Source: Chrysaora quinquecirrha (lineage: Eukaryota > Cnidaria > Scyphozoa > Semaeostomeae > Pelagiidae). From it: a stretch of 64,000 nt of DNA. A model generated the notes under the pieces. That model was not told where the DNA came from. It did no database searches and was given only the letters and a program-made list of their open reading frames with translations. The position numbers and the translations under genes were made by a program. The number at the start of each line of letters is the position of its first letter. The first letter of the stretch is position 1. Shown one piece after another: positions 43,849-53,890 of the stretch. Where the stretch lies: NCBI GenBank assembly GCA_014526335.1, contig JACTAT010000037.1:3923958-3987957 (forward strand). The letters are read 5' to 3'.

Positions 43849-44119
43849 GGGTTATTATGTTTGATGTGGTGGTATTTTTTTTGTATACTGTGGTGGTATT
43901 TTGTAGGTACAGTGGTGGATATGCAATCATAACAAAATCTATAGACCAGGCGAGAGAAAAATTACAAGATCCACCACAGTATGAGAAAAATTCCACCACA
44001 TTAAGCATAATAACTTACCACATCAAGCATAATAATCCATTGCAGTATAGCTTGTCCACTACAGTATGCAAAAAATACCACGAAAGTACGCAAAAATACC
44101 ACCACAGTAGAGCTTATAG

Positions 44120-44758
44120 ATTCGCTGGCGTGCTTAACCTTGGAAACAGGGCTTCTTCTTTAAAACCCAGCAATTTTTTTAATGACTCAGTTTATAGGGA
44201 CACACATAAAGATAACATGTTTACTTCATGCCGTTTTGTTTTTCCATAGTGGCAAAATACATAAGGTAATTCACACAAGTTAGAATTAAACTGTAAACAC
44301 CCATAAAATGGTAAAATACTAAGAGTATTTAAACAGCAACTATATTGAGTCTGCAAAACCAAGCAAGTTAACAACTAACAAGTTAAATTCATTGAGTGGT
44401 GAATTCCTTACTCTTCAAGGGGAAACAACCAAATCTGAAAGTTGCTTGACTGACACTAACCAGGCTTATCGAAATCATGGAGGGTCTGAATCTACAAAAT
44501 AGTTTCTAAACGATAGTAAAGTCATAGCGTAATCAAATACTGTTCAATTGTTTGCCCACCTCTAATCTAAGATTTATCCCAAGGTATTGATTACACATAA
44601 CTACCGTCATAACCATTAAGGGAAACATTAAAAATAAAGAAGGGGCTACCATAAAAGCTCTCTAGCCATGTTGGCTTATTACTTTTGACATTTATGAAGG
44701 ATTTCTCAATGTCAAGGAGTGTTTATTAGAAGGTGGAATAAAAAACCATTATAATGCA
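44120..44758. other. Intergenic; possible degenerate transposon end
   Basis: No gene recognised. TTAAGGGAAAC at 44620 and AAGGGGCTACCAT at 44644 resemble, in inverted orientation, the sequence at 49045-49090 (ATAGTAGCCCTTTAA, CTTCCCTAAAG). Together they could be the worn ends of an element containing the two genes between. No matching target duplication was found. Confidence 0.35.
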
Positions 44759-47700
44759 CTAAAGCCTTGAAACTTTATTTCCAACCGTAAGAAATTCTTT
44801 TCCATGGTCTGAGCCTCCAAGATTTTCCTTTGAATGAACAGCATGTATCATTTCATGAATGATTGTAAATAATAAACCTTTCAAATTCTTGTGTTTCTTT
44901 CTAAAAACGACGATGAACATTTCGTTAATTTTCTTGTCACAGTATGTCACACCGCATAGATCTTTAAAATCAGCAGTGATCTTTCGGTACTCTTCAATAT
45001 CGACGTCTTCAATGGCTCTTTCTCCACAAGGCAATATGTTTTTCAGTGCAAGAGTGTTGATTGCATCAAAAATACTGACAACCTCTTTGGTATCTTTGTC
45101 AGACATGGCAGCTTTTCTTAACTCTCTCAACACTCTTCCCCGTTCCTTGCTCATCATTTCTTGTTGCTTCTTTTTTTCCTCCTTTGCATATATCTTTTCC
45201 TTTTCTTTTTGGTCACATTTTATACATTTCCAGCTGTTGGCAGAAAAATTTCCACTCTCACATTTTTCGTGAAACCAATTCTTGCATTTGGCACAATGAA
45301 TCATTAGTTTTCCGTCATCTGGCATTCTGCTGTGGCAGTATACCTTGCAGTTCCACTCGAAGAGGTGCGGTTGTGGAACACACTTGTTTTCTGCAATGAC
45401 AGATTCAAGGAATTTTGTCATGCTTTTTTCTTGCAAACATTGCATTAATGCTCCTCGCAGCATTTCCTGGTGGAAGGTGAGCTCTGCTTGATCTAGTCCT
45501 GCACAAATTGCTGCAGCGAAGGCAATTGAAAAAAGGCCACAGTCGCTTCCCCCACTTTGTTGTTGCGAATCTGCAACCTGCAGCTCTATGAAATTCCAAT
45601 TCGGTTTCAAGAACTGACAAGCTGCTTGCTTGACATTTATAGGATACCTTATCCTCTCTTTCTCTTTGTCGAAACTCAGACTAATCAAACTATCATATAT
45701 TTTGCTGGCTCCAACTAAGCACTTTGCATTCGATAATGTTATCCAGTGATTGTTCCTAATGTTCAAAATCTGGACAAAGGGTTGTCCTTCAGTGTTCATT
45801 TCAAAGCCATATCGCTGGGCAGTAATAACGTCTTTCAACCCGTTCACACCTGGATGCTCTTTTTGCAGTGAAAACATTGCAGCATTAATGATCCTATCGT
45901 TTAACCAATAACCATCCTTGGCAAGTCTTTTGTCACGATTTTTTAAGTTCAGCTCAGATATCCAAAAGTTATCGTCCTTGATGTTGTTTCCTGCGTCAAT
46001 GACTTGCTCTGTTTTGTTTGTTAAATCAATAACTGCTGGTTCGTTCTTCTGCAGCTTGGGTATGCTTGGTCGATGCTGGGATTGTAGTTCTGCTTCAGGA
46101 CGAGGAATTTTCATGTTCTTGTCTAGGGTTGCTCTTCCTAAATTGTCATAAACAACTTGCAGCGAGGAGAGAGCTTGTAATTTATGCACAACTTTTTCAT
46201 TCATACGTTTGTTTCGAATATGTGTGTTGCATCTGAACAAGAATATATGATTTAGAGGTTGCATTTGGTTCAGATACCTGGCATCCTTGTTGATAATGTT
46301 ATTCAATTGTTCGACACATTGACTGTTTACTTTTCCATTAAGTTGTGACACCAAAGTAACATGACGTAGCACTTCCTCTCTTTTAGTGCAGTTTGCTTCG
46401 TGGAGGCGATCAAATAAGCAATAATGCTGTGAGCTACCAGTGACTGGATGTTGACCAAATGAAATTTCAGCTGGTTTGCAAGACAGCCAATCGAAGGATA
46501 CTTTTAAATTTCCATCTACGGCTGCATTTACATTGTCAACTGTAGGTTCAGCTACCATGCCACTGTGTGGATAAAACATGCTGTGTGCTCTGTTGTTTCC
46601 ATGTGCAACTACTAAGTTTGCCATGTCTACGATAACAATGTTTGGCTGGTGCTTCATGGATAGAAGGACATCGACGAAATCTCTTGGACTTTCGGCATGC
46701 AGCACAAATTTCAAGGCATAGATTATTCCGTGAGGGCACGTAGCAGACATCACACCCCCAGAGCAACCCAAAACATTTGTAAAATGTTTCTTAAATTGCT
46801 GGTTATTGTTGCCCAATTTTTTCTTTATGTTCATGATCATGTCCAATTTAGATCCATGTGGTTTTAGTCCTAATTTCCTGAAAAAGCAGGCAACATCCTT
46901 GAATGTCGACTGTTGCATTAGCTCAAGTAGTCGTTCCTCTGATACCCCTCGGCAGTCACTCTCCATTTCTCCTGTATCCTTTTTAATCTTCCTGTGTTCA
47001 GTATTTAGAATAACAAGGCTTATTCTTGTTTGGTTTCCAATGAAAGGAGCCCAGGATAAGAGATCTGGCTTGAATTCTTCCTCTATAGATTTAAGATTAG
47101 CTGAGATGCCTCTTCGAATGATGCGATTTTCCAAATTGTCCCAGAATTCTTTGCAGTTCATATAATCAGCTTCATCTTCTTTGTAATTTTTTGGTGTATC
47201 CATATCTGTTCTTGCATGTTTGCAGTTTACCTTCCTGTTTAAGTCCATTATCATGATACTAGGATAGTAGCCACAAAGATCGCATTTAAATTCATATGTG
47301 TGGTCATTTAGAGCCTCGAAGTGAAGGTATGAATTCAAAATTGTTTTTGAACATAATTGTGTTTGCAAATGATGCTCGAGGACCTTTACAACGCTATCAA
47401 CGGACAAGTGTTCTTGAAGTCCATTTCGAAGAAACTGGCAGACGTCAACTCCAATAAAAAATGTGTAGTTGTAGTTGTGTATGCCGTGATGCTTTTCCTG
47501 GTACCTGTAGTGCATTCCACACACGTCACATTTTGTTACATACGAGATGACATTCTCAGTTATCGAATCCATTGTAATTATTTTTGCGTGTTTGGATACA
47601 ATTGTTGCTTGAGGCAGAAGTTCACCACACTCAAAGCACGTTTTTTCTGCTGGAACTAAATGTTTCTGTGGTAAGATCTTCGTTGTTTGACATTCGGTGG

Positions 47701-47896
47701 ATGTATACCTTTTTGTCTTCAAATAATTCACCATTCTTTTGACAACTTCAGAATCCTCAGGTGGGTACACGAGTTTCATATTATGTTTCTTCTCAGGTAC
47801 TTTATCATCAGTGCTTGTGTCAATTCCGTCAGTGTTTTGCTGTGTTTCAGATAAATCATCAAAGTTGTCGAATTCTTCTTTCCCCGAGCCTTCCAT
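44759..47896 (-). CDS. HMGXB3/KDZ-like protein with Ulp1, PHD and SprT-like domains (1,045 aa)
   Basis: One uninterrupted exon; I take ATG 47896 (MEGSGKEEFDNF) as start. The N-terminal third has Cys pairs (CFECGELL, CDVCGMHY, CDLCGYYP) and a SAP-like helix pair (about 325-355). Next comes an HMGXB3-like region with CPHGIIYALKF and VDMANLVVAHGN, plausibly an RNase-H-type core of KDZ descent. About residues 640-830 are an Ulp1/C48 cysteine protease: NNHWITL (His), YDSL (Asp) and a GGSDCG catalytic Cys. A PHD finger follows (about 855-895: CHSRMPDDGKLMIHCAKCK...WFH). The end is SprT-like: HEMIHA then DHGKEF (about 1014-1035). All catalytic residues look present. KDZ transposons with Ulp1 domains are known; this four-domain combination is unusual. 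Its start overlaps gene B. Confidence 0.78.
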   Translation of the reverse strand: MEGSGKEEFDNFDDLSETQQNTDGIDTSTDDKVPEKKHNMKLVYPPEDSEVVKRMVNYLKTKRYTSTECQTTKILPQKHLVPAEKTCFECGELLPQATIVSKHAKIITMDSITENVISYVTKCDVCGMHYRYQEKHHGIHNYNYTFFIGVDVCQFLRNGLQEHLSVDSVVKVLEHHLQTQLCSKTILNSYLHFEALNDHTYEFKCDLCGYYPSIMIMDLNRKVNCKHARTDMDTPKNYKEDEADYMNCKEFWDNLENRIIRRGISANLKSIEEEFKPDLLSWAPFIGNQTRISLVILNTEHRKIKKDTGEMESDCRGVSEERLLELMQQSTFKDVACFFRKLGLKPHGSKLDMIMNIKKKLGNNNQQFKKHFTNVLGCSGGVMSATCPHGIIYALKFVLHAESPRDFVDVLLSMKHQPNIVIVDMANLVVAHGNNRAHSMFYPHSGMVAEPTVDNVNAAVDGNLKVSFDWLSCKPAEISFGQHPVTGSSQHYCLFDRLHEANCTKREEVLRHVTLVSQLNGKVNSQCVEQLNNIINKDARYLNQMQPLNHIFLFRCNTHIRNKRMNEKVVHKLQALSSLQVVYDNLGRATLDKNMKIPRPEAELQSQHRPSIPKLQKNEPAVIDLTNKTEQVIDAGNNIKDDNFWISELNLKNRDKRLAKDGYWLNDRIINAAMFSLQKEHPGVNGLKDVITAQRYGFEMNTEGQPFVQILNIRNNHWITLSNAKCLVGASKIYDSLISLSFDKEKERIRYPINVKQAACQFLKPNWNFIELQVADSQQQSGGSDCGLFSIAFAAAICAGLDQAELTFHQEMLRGALMQCLQEKSMTKFLESVIAENKCVPQPHLFEWNCKVYCHSRMPDDGKLMIHCAKCKNWFHEKCESGNFSANSWKCIKCDQKEKEKIYAKEEKKKQQEMMSKERGRVLRELRKAAMSDKDTKEVVSIFDAINTLALKNILPCGERAIEDVDIEEYRKITADFKDLCGVTYCDKKINEMFIVVFRKKHKNLKGLLFTIIHEMIHAVHSKENLGGSDHGKEFLTVGNKVSRL

Positions 47897-48752
47897 GGAT
47901 AAGGCGGGTGAATTGCCGATATGCAACTGCTGTCATAAATCTATTAATATGAACAGAAAAGAATTTTTTTAAAGAAATCTAAGGGTGGAGGTCTCTTTCC
48001 TAAAATGATTGATAAATGTGTTTTTTAAAAAAAATCATCATTCACTTTGATTCAGAAATAATTCTTCTGTATCTGGCATTCAACTTAGTCTTGTACTTTT
48101 CAGCAGCAAGACGAAGAGTCCATTGAGACAAGCAAACAGGATTGAAGCCTGGATGAAGGGTGACACAAGGTGGAACCTGTCCAAACTCCTCAACAACTTC
48201 GACATCTATCAATGCTATACTGCAACCTTCGATTTCTTTACAACATTTGCATTCTTGGGGATTCATAAGTTTCTCTATACTGCAATGACCGCAGCTGCAC
48301 CTAGAATATTTGAAATAAGGTCTTCATATTCTTCAACAGGAACTGTTGGGTAGATAAGAACATTTGAAGAACGGTTTTAAAATGCAAGACCAATGAATAC
48401 TTTTGGGCCTTTACAACCAAACGACAAACAATTATAGGTACAAGAAGACAACTCACCAGTTCTCAACCAAGTCGGTCCCATCAAGTCGTAATCTCAAGCG
48501 AGCTTCCTCTTCATTAGCTACCCTAACTTCTTCCTGATATCTTTGAATCCATTCTTCATCAGCCAAAGGTTCATCTCTGTATGGCTCAGCGACATCAAAA
48601 TCTGCTTCATCTTCGAGCTCCAGGTTATCATCCACAACAGGCCTAGGCCCAGCACCCGCGAATCCATCCTCCTGTTCTTGGTGAAAATTTAAGCTATTCG
48701 CAACAGAAACGTCACCAATAGATTCTTCTGACTCTGAATCGTAATTCGACAT
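47859..48752 (-). CDS. P2X7 'ballast'-like protein B (three exons, short C terminus)
   Basis: Minus strand. Exons 48752-48457 (296 nt), 48300-48046 (255 nt) and 47940-47859 join with GT-AG introns in the same phases as gene A at 19142-20120; exon 2 has exactly the same length. The protein starts MSNYDSESEESIGD with an acidic DEPLADEEWI segment. It has CSCGHC, CKCCKEIEGC and CVTLHPGFNPVCLSQW, and exon 3 gives VAYRQFTRLIHGRLG. It ends early (RRIRQL, TGA at 47861-47859), without the LPxCxxNxIR end of gene A. Exon 3 overlaps the following 1,045-aa ORF by 38 nt in another frame; a +1 shift would fuse the two. No channel domain is present. If intron 2 is not spliced, translation stops at 48042. Confidence 0.75.
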
Positions 48753-49041
48753 TTTAATTCTAATGCAGGAGCACAGGTTTTTTAAAATACCGGAGGAAAA
48801 ATCAGTAAGCAAACTATGAACGCACGCACAACGAAGCTTGAGATCTTTGATTGATTCAGTTCAGCAGGTATTCCGGGATCTACGTCACAGAAAGCCTCGA
48901 CCCAGTCCCCAAATTCAGCGTTTTTCTCACTGAATTTTGAATTTTTGGAGGTGTTAAAAAGCGTGTTAATGAGGTAATTATCAAATTTAAAAGTTACAGA
49001 ACAAGTTTTGGCATCAAAAACTACCCAGAAACACAAAAATA

Positions 49042-49066
49042 CGATATGGTGATAGTAGCCCTTTAA
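49042..49066 (-). other. Candidate transposon terminus (TTAA-AGGGCTACTATCACC)
   Basis: Reading the minus strand, TTAA is followed by AGGGCTACTATCACC, 310 bp upstream of ballast gene B. In the Kolobok element TTAA-AGGTCAACTGAAGT lies 292 bp upstream of ballast gene A. Between end and gene both loci share GGGGA and TGACGTAGA motifs in the same order. This suggests homologous element ends. A convincing partner end on the left was not found. Confidence 0.4.
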
Positions 49067-49090
49067 GTAAAAGAAATTAAACTGATCTTC

Positions 49091-49778
49091 CCTAAAGTTC
49101 AATCATCCAGAATACATCATTTGATTCATCAGTTAAAGGTTCTAGCTTTGAATTGATATTCAGCCTTCTGCAAGCCAATAAAAACAAACTCATGCCAAGA
49201 ACGACCTTCTTTTCATACTCAACTGTGGAGTTTCATACTTTTTGTACCAGTTTTTGAGTAAGATTCTAACAGATTGTTCTCCTACTCGACCTGTTGTCCT
49301 ATCGAGGTTTTTGACTGGCTTGGATGCGACAGTTGTCTTTCCTCTCTCCAAGAATCCATACACACAAATAGACATGAAATCTCAATTTGTTTGTTCAAAA
49401 CTTTGCCTTTGCTTAATAAAATTCACTTTTTGTCCAGAAACACTGGCGATTATTGAAGATTGCGTTTTCCAGGATACACTGTTCGTGGCCGTCTGGCAGC
49501 CATACATTGATCAACTGGGACTGATTTGCCTCGTTTCCAACCAGTACGAGAACGCATGCGCAAGTTTGCTTCCACCCCCCCCCCCCTGAGGGAAACCTAA
49601 ATATATGATCTGGGAAAGGGAGATTCTAATTATTAAGAATTGAATTGAAAGTTAATAAAGATAAAAATTGCAGAAATGAAATAATGCTGAATATGATTTT
49701 TTGAATTAGAATCCCAGATGAGATTGTGATTTCATATCAATTAAAATCAATTAAAAATTTATCAGAATCATTATATCG
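49091..49778. other. Intergenic, C14 run, no gene recognised
   Basis: AT-rich spacer between ballast gene B and the KDZ gene. A homopolymer of about 14 C is at 49573-49587. A 61-codon minus-strand frame at 49190-49375 (RGKTTVASKPVKNLD...) looks protein-like but I do not recognise it and see no exon partners. Confidence 0.5.
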
Positions 49779-52700
49779 TTAAATATCGTCAAATACATCA
49801 TTAGCTTCTAGATAAAAAGTATCATTAAAATCTTCAAAATCCATATTGGCTAACTGCTGGATATAGGCTGTTTCAGTATCATCATTGACAGGAACAGCAA
49901 TTTCAGGATAGTCATTAAGTTCAGCCGAACCAAAGCTCAAGTTAAAATCGAGACGCAGGCTAGCATCGAGTCTTTGCTGGAGCTTGCTGACTGCTTCCCA
50001 AAGTAACGTTAAAGCACCTTTACTATATCGGAAGTCCACATCTAATCTTGTTTTCTCTTTAAACTCTTCGACAAATCGCCCGTATTGTTCTAATTTTTGG
50101 CGACAGTTATTGATGAACTGCTTTGCATCACGAGATACTTGCAACTTTTCTTCTTTAGCTCTATCTCTGAGACTCACCAGTAAAATAGCTCTTCGTCACA
50201 TGCTTGCTGGCAGTAGATTAGGTGCCTAGAAGGAATCATATAAGTAAAGATGAAAATATCAAAGTTATTTATTTAAGTTTGCCTCTTCTTCCTAATGGTT
50301 TTTTCTAGTAGAGGTAGTCGAAAACAAGCAATAAACCATTCCCCATGATACTGGCTGCATAAAATATCAACGGCATATACAAGGTCAGGCTAAGAAGTAG
50401 GCATTAGCATTATCGATTTAAGATGACGCACCTCAATTCCAGCGTCAAGAATATGATAGATTTGTCCTTCTGGATCTTTCACATCCATGAATGATATTTT
50501 GTTAACAACATTGCCTCTGGAAAAGAATTCACAGGAATTGTACGTCTCAACAATTTCATTCAAACGCTTTGTTGCCTTCTTAATCATCTTTTCCAGTCTG
50601 TTCAGAATCGCTTGACCATCTAGAACAGACAAAATAAAAATAATGCTAAAGAGGATGTCAACAATAGACATTTACAGCTCTTTATGATAGCTGGGTATTG
50701 ACTGAGAAAGGATATATCTGAAGTACAACAATGTTTGTCCATCTGACAACTAACGGAAAATAATCTACTTAACCCACTGAAGAGGCTAGGTAGTTTGTTA
50801 AAGGCTATATGACTAAGTTCATGTTTTCACTTTGATCTAAAATCCTATCGTCTTTGTTAGATAATGATTGCATTGAAAATGCAAATCTTTTGATTAAAAT
50901 AAGACAGAACACTAAATGTATAGCAATTTATTCATTTATCAACAGGAGGTATGAGACATTTGAATTGTGTTATCTTCGCCCTTCAATTATCAATAAAAAA
51001 AACCAAATAGCACATGATTGGATTACAAAATTCTAGCATTGCAAAGAAATGCAGAGAATTCCTTAAAAAAGTATAGATTACCTGAGTATTTTCGCTTCAG
51101 GGCCAAGTGAAATATCCTCTCCTACGCATGTGACCTAGCTCTTGTTAAGAATCCAGCTTTTCTTTTATCTTCCAGTCTTGAATGGGCTTTCCTGAACTGA
51201 TCAGTGTGCTTTCTCCATCTGGATGAAATACCATTGGCACTTTCTACAGCTGCTATATCTTTCTCTAATCTGTCAATGTAGAATAAAAATTAAAACTTTA
51301 AAGGCAGCAAGGAATTAGTTAAATTGTTTTGATAGATTTGTTAAAATAAAGCGTAGTTTGAGGCTTTTAAACATTGATGAACTAAAATTAGCAATAAATC
51401 GATGCTTGCAGACAGTTAGGACAATTCCTATCAAACAACATCACTAACAAAAAGAGAACAAATAAATTGTTTATATAGTCTTAAAGGCTCTTTAATCATT
51501 ATAACATTTTGATTGCGAGTATACAGACAAAGAAAAATTCTTATATGTATTAGGTTGCACTTATTAAAAGACTAATAACTAAATAACTAAATAAATCAGT
51601 AGCTACAATGAATATTGACGAAGCATATAAAAATAACTAAACATCTTCTGCTAACAATAATAGAACCGAACGATAAATACTTACAGCTTGATTTGCTCCT
51701 GAACTTGTTTTACGAGTTGTACAGTGTTACAATCTTTGACTGCATTCCTACAAAGAGGTTCTATGACTTTACAATTCATTTATAAATAATTGAACAAGCG
51801 TGCAAGCAATTCCTTCCCTTTAAACTTGGATTAACTTTAAAAAAAGTTTCCTTTTACGATTGAACACAAAAAATAAGCTCCTTAGCACAAGTTTACCAAT
51901 ACACCAATACCAGAGCAAAAACTTCAAGTTGACTTATGAATGTGAAATAAACACTCCACGTTGATATTTAAAAGAATATGCCAATAATAAGCATCTTTAT
52001 GGCCTTTCTCACTTGAAGAAAAATTTACTGTCTTTGACAAACTAAATTTTCTTATCTTAGTTAACATATTAGCTACAAAAATATAACTAGTTGATAGAAA
52101 TCTGAAACTTGACCTGAAAACTAAAGGTCCAAAACATCTCAAAATTTTTCTGACTAAAAATATAGTTGCAAATCATCCGAAATGTAAACAATTTGGTATG
52201 GATATTTTGTTTCAAATAAAGATCGGAAACATATATGCTAAGGTTATATGCTTATATGCTAAATTAGTTAGGAAACATACTTGAGAAGACGCTATATGAC
52301 CATATGAGTGCCAATCAGGAGTTGCAAACATACAAGATTCAAATTGTTCCTGAAGTCCAGCTTTCTGAAATCATAACATAATTAGTAGTAAGTTTGAATA
52401 CAACTTAAACAAATAATGACTCGCCTTTTTGCCAGTTACTTTATTCAATTTCTATCTGTTGTCAATGAAAAGCACTTCATAAGAAATAAAATAGCACACT
52501 AAGGTAAGAGGAACATTTTTAATGATAAGATGTAAGATCAAGATTCCCATTACTGTGTAGAAAACCTTAAAAATATCTGAGTTTGTACTTATACTAGTTG
52601 GCAGAAAAGAAGCAAGAAACTACACGTTCATCTCGACAAGCCTGTTTCGTGATTTCTCCTTTATGAGTTTGTACTTTTGAAGGTGATATAGCTAGGAAAA

Positions 52701-53830
52701 TTAATAAAACATCATGGGACATTTTATATCTCTACTTGGCCAAAAATGAATAGACATTATTTAGCCATTCCACATTATCTAGCCATTCCGTTTCATACAT
52801 ACTTTTATGTGCTTATCCAACACACAGGAGATGTCATAGAGTATTCCAAATTCAATTCCTTTGTTTGAATACTGTTGCATAACTCTTTGTAATAGAAAGA
52901 TTGGATAGCCAAGCCTCGAAATGAAATAGGTACATTATATAAGTGATTTCCACAAATCCTAAAATGATATCACTGCTTTCACAAACGTGTCATTTTACTG
53001 AAAATACAGCAAAAATTAGGGTGCCAAAATTTCTAAATCAGTCAAATGCAAATAGAGAAGTAATCATGATTCTAAAGTTTCAAATTAAGGCATTAGGATA
53101 AGGTACATTTATTGACATAAAATATCATTTCATCAATTAAGTTAATTTTGCTTTTGGATGCATTAAGTTTTAACATACTCATTATGAAAATTGAAAAAAA
53201 CATTATTTCATGACAGCAACAGTGATACATATCACGCGTAATTACTTCTCACCTCTCGCCATGTTTCATATTAAGGAAACAAACAGGAATTTCATGTTTG
53301 CATGAGCAGCCAAATATGCCTGTTATGTCTAATTTGCTTCTCTGTAACTTTGATCTCAGTTTGTCTGTTCCAGCTTTGAAACTACTGCAATCCTAGGAAA
53401 TATTAATAAAACTCTCCTTCTAAATAAACCCTTTAGATGGCACATTATGAAATACTCACCTCAGATAGTGCAGATTTAGAAAATGAATACACAATGGTCA
53501 AGCATACCCAAATTTGGTGATAAAAAGGTTTTTCGAGGAAAGAGCAATTTTTAAACAAATTCTGAAAGAAAGAAGAAAAACTTGAATCTACAAGAATAAC
53601 AGAAAACAGACTCAAAGCAAACCAGTTATTCTTTTTGAGTTACATCTTCATTTCAGGTAATTTACACTGATATTTGTAATAGAATCTGAAGTGTGAGACT
53701 CAAAGAAGAAGGCAGTAACTATTAGACCAGCAGCTGGCAAAAACTTTCAGAAAACTATTTGACTAGTAGTCATCAGCACTTGCGCAAAGTTTAAATTGGA
53801 TACTTAGAATAAAGGAATAAATATTTCTTC

Positions 53831-53890
53831 GAAAGAGTCCCTATCAAAAGAGTCCCTATCGAAAGAGTCCCTATCGAAAGAGTCCCTATT
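53831..53890. repeat. 15-bp tandem repeat x4
   Basis: GAAAGAGTCCCTATC repeated four times in an intron of the KDZ gene, with one A/G and one terminal C/T difference. Confidence 0.95.

Larger units (their letters stand above)
38582..44119. repeat. Fold-back minisatellite element split by a hAT insertion
   Basis: The left arm (38582-38875) is built of GTGGTGGATAAGCTCTACTG, GGGTTATTATGCTTGATGTG and GGTATTTTTTGCGTACTGTG units. It continues after the hAT element at 43849-43922. After a loop of about 46 bp, the same units return in inverted orientation at 43969-44119 (CCACCACAGTAGAGCTTATA, CATCAAGCATAATAA). Without the hAT the palindrome would be about 565 bp, a fold-back or MITE-like structure. 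I see no coding capacity in the arms. Confidence 0.8.

Noticed and set aside
44644..49066. A complete transposon bounded by AGGGGCTACCAT and AGGGCTACTATC
   Set aside because: The two ends match only partly and no target duplication is visible, so I kept it as a candidate terminus only.
53831..53890. CRISPR-like array
   Set aside because: Units are contiguous 15-bp repeats without spacers, in a eukaryotic intron.
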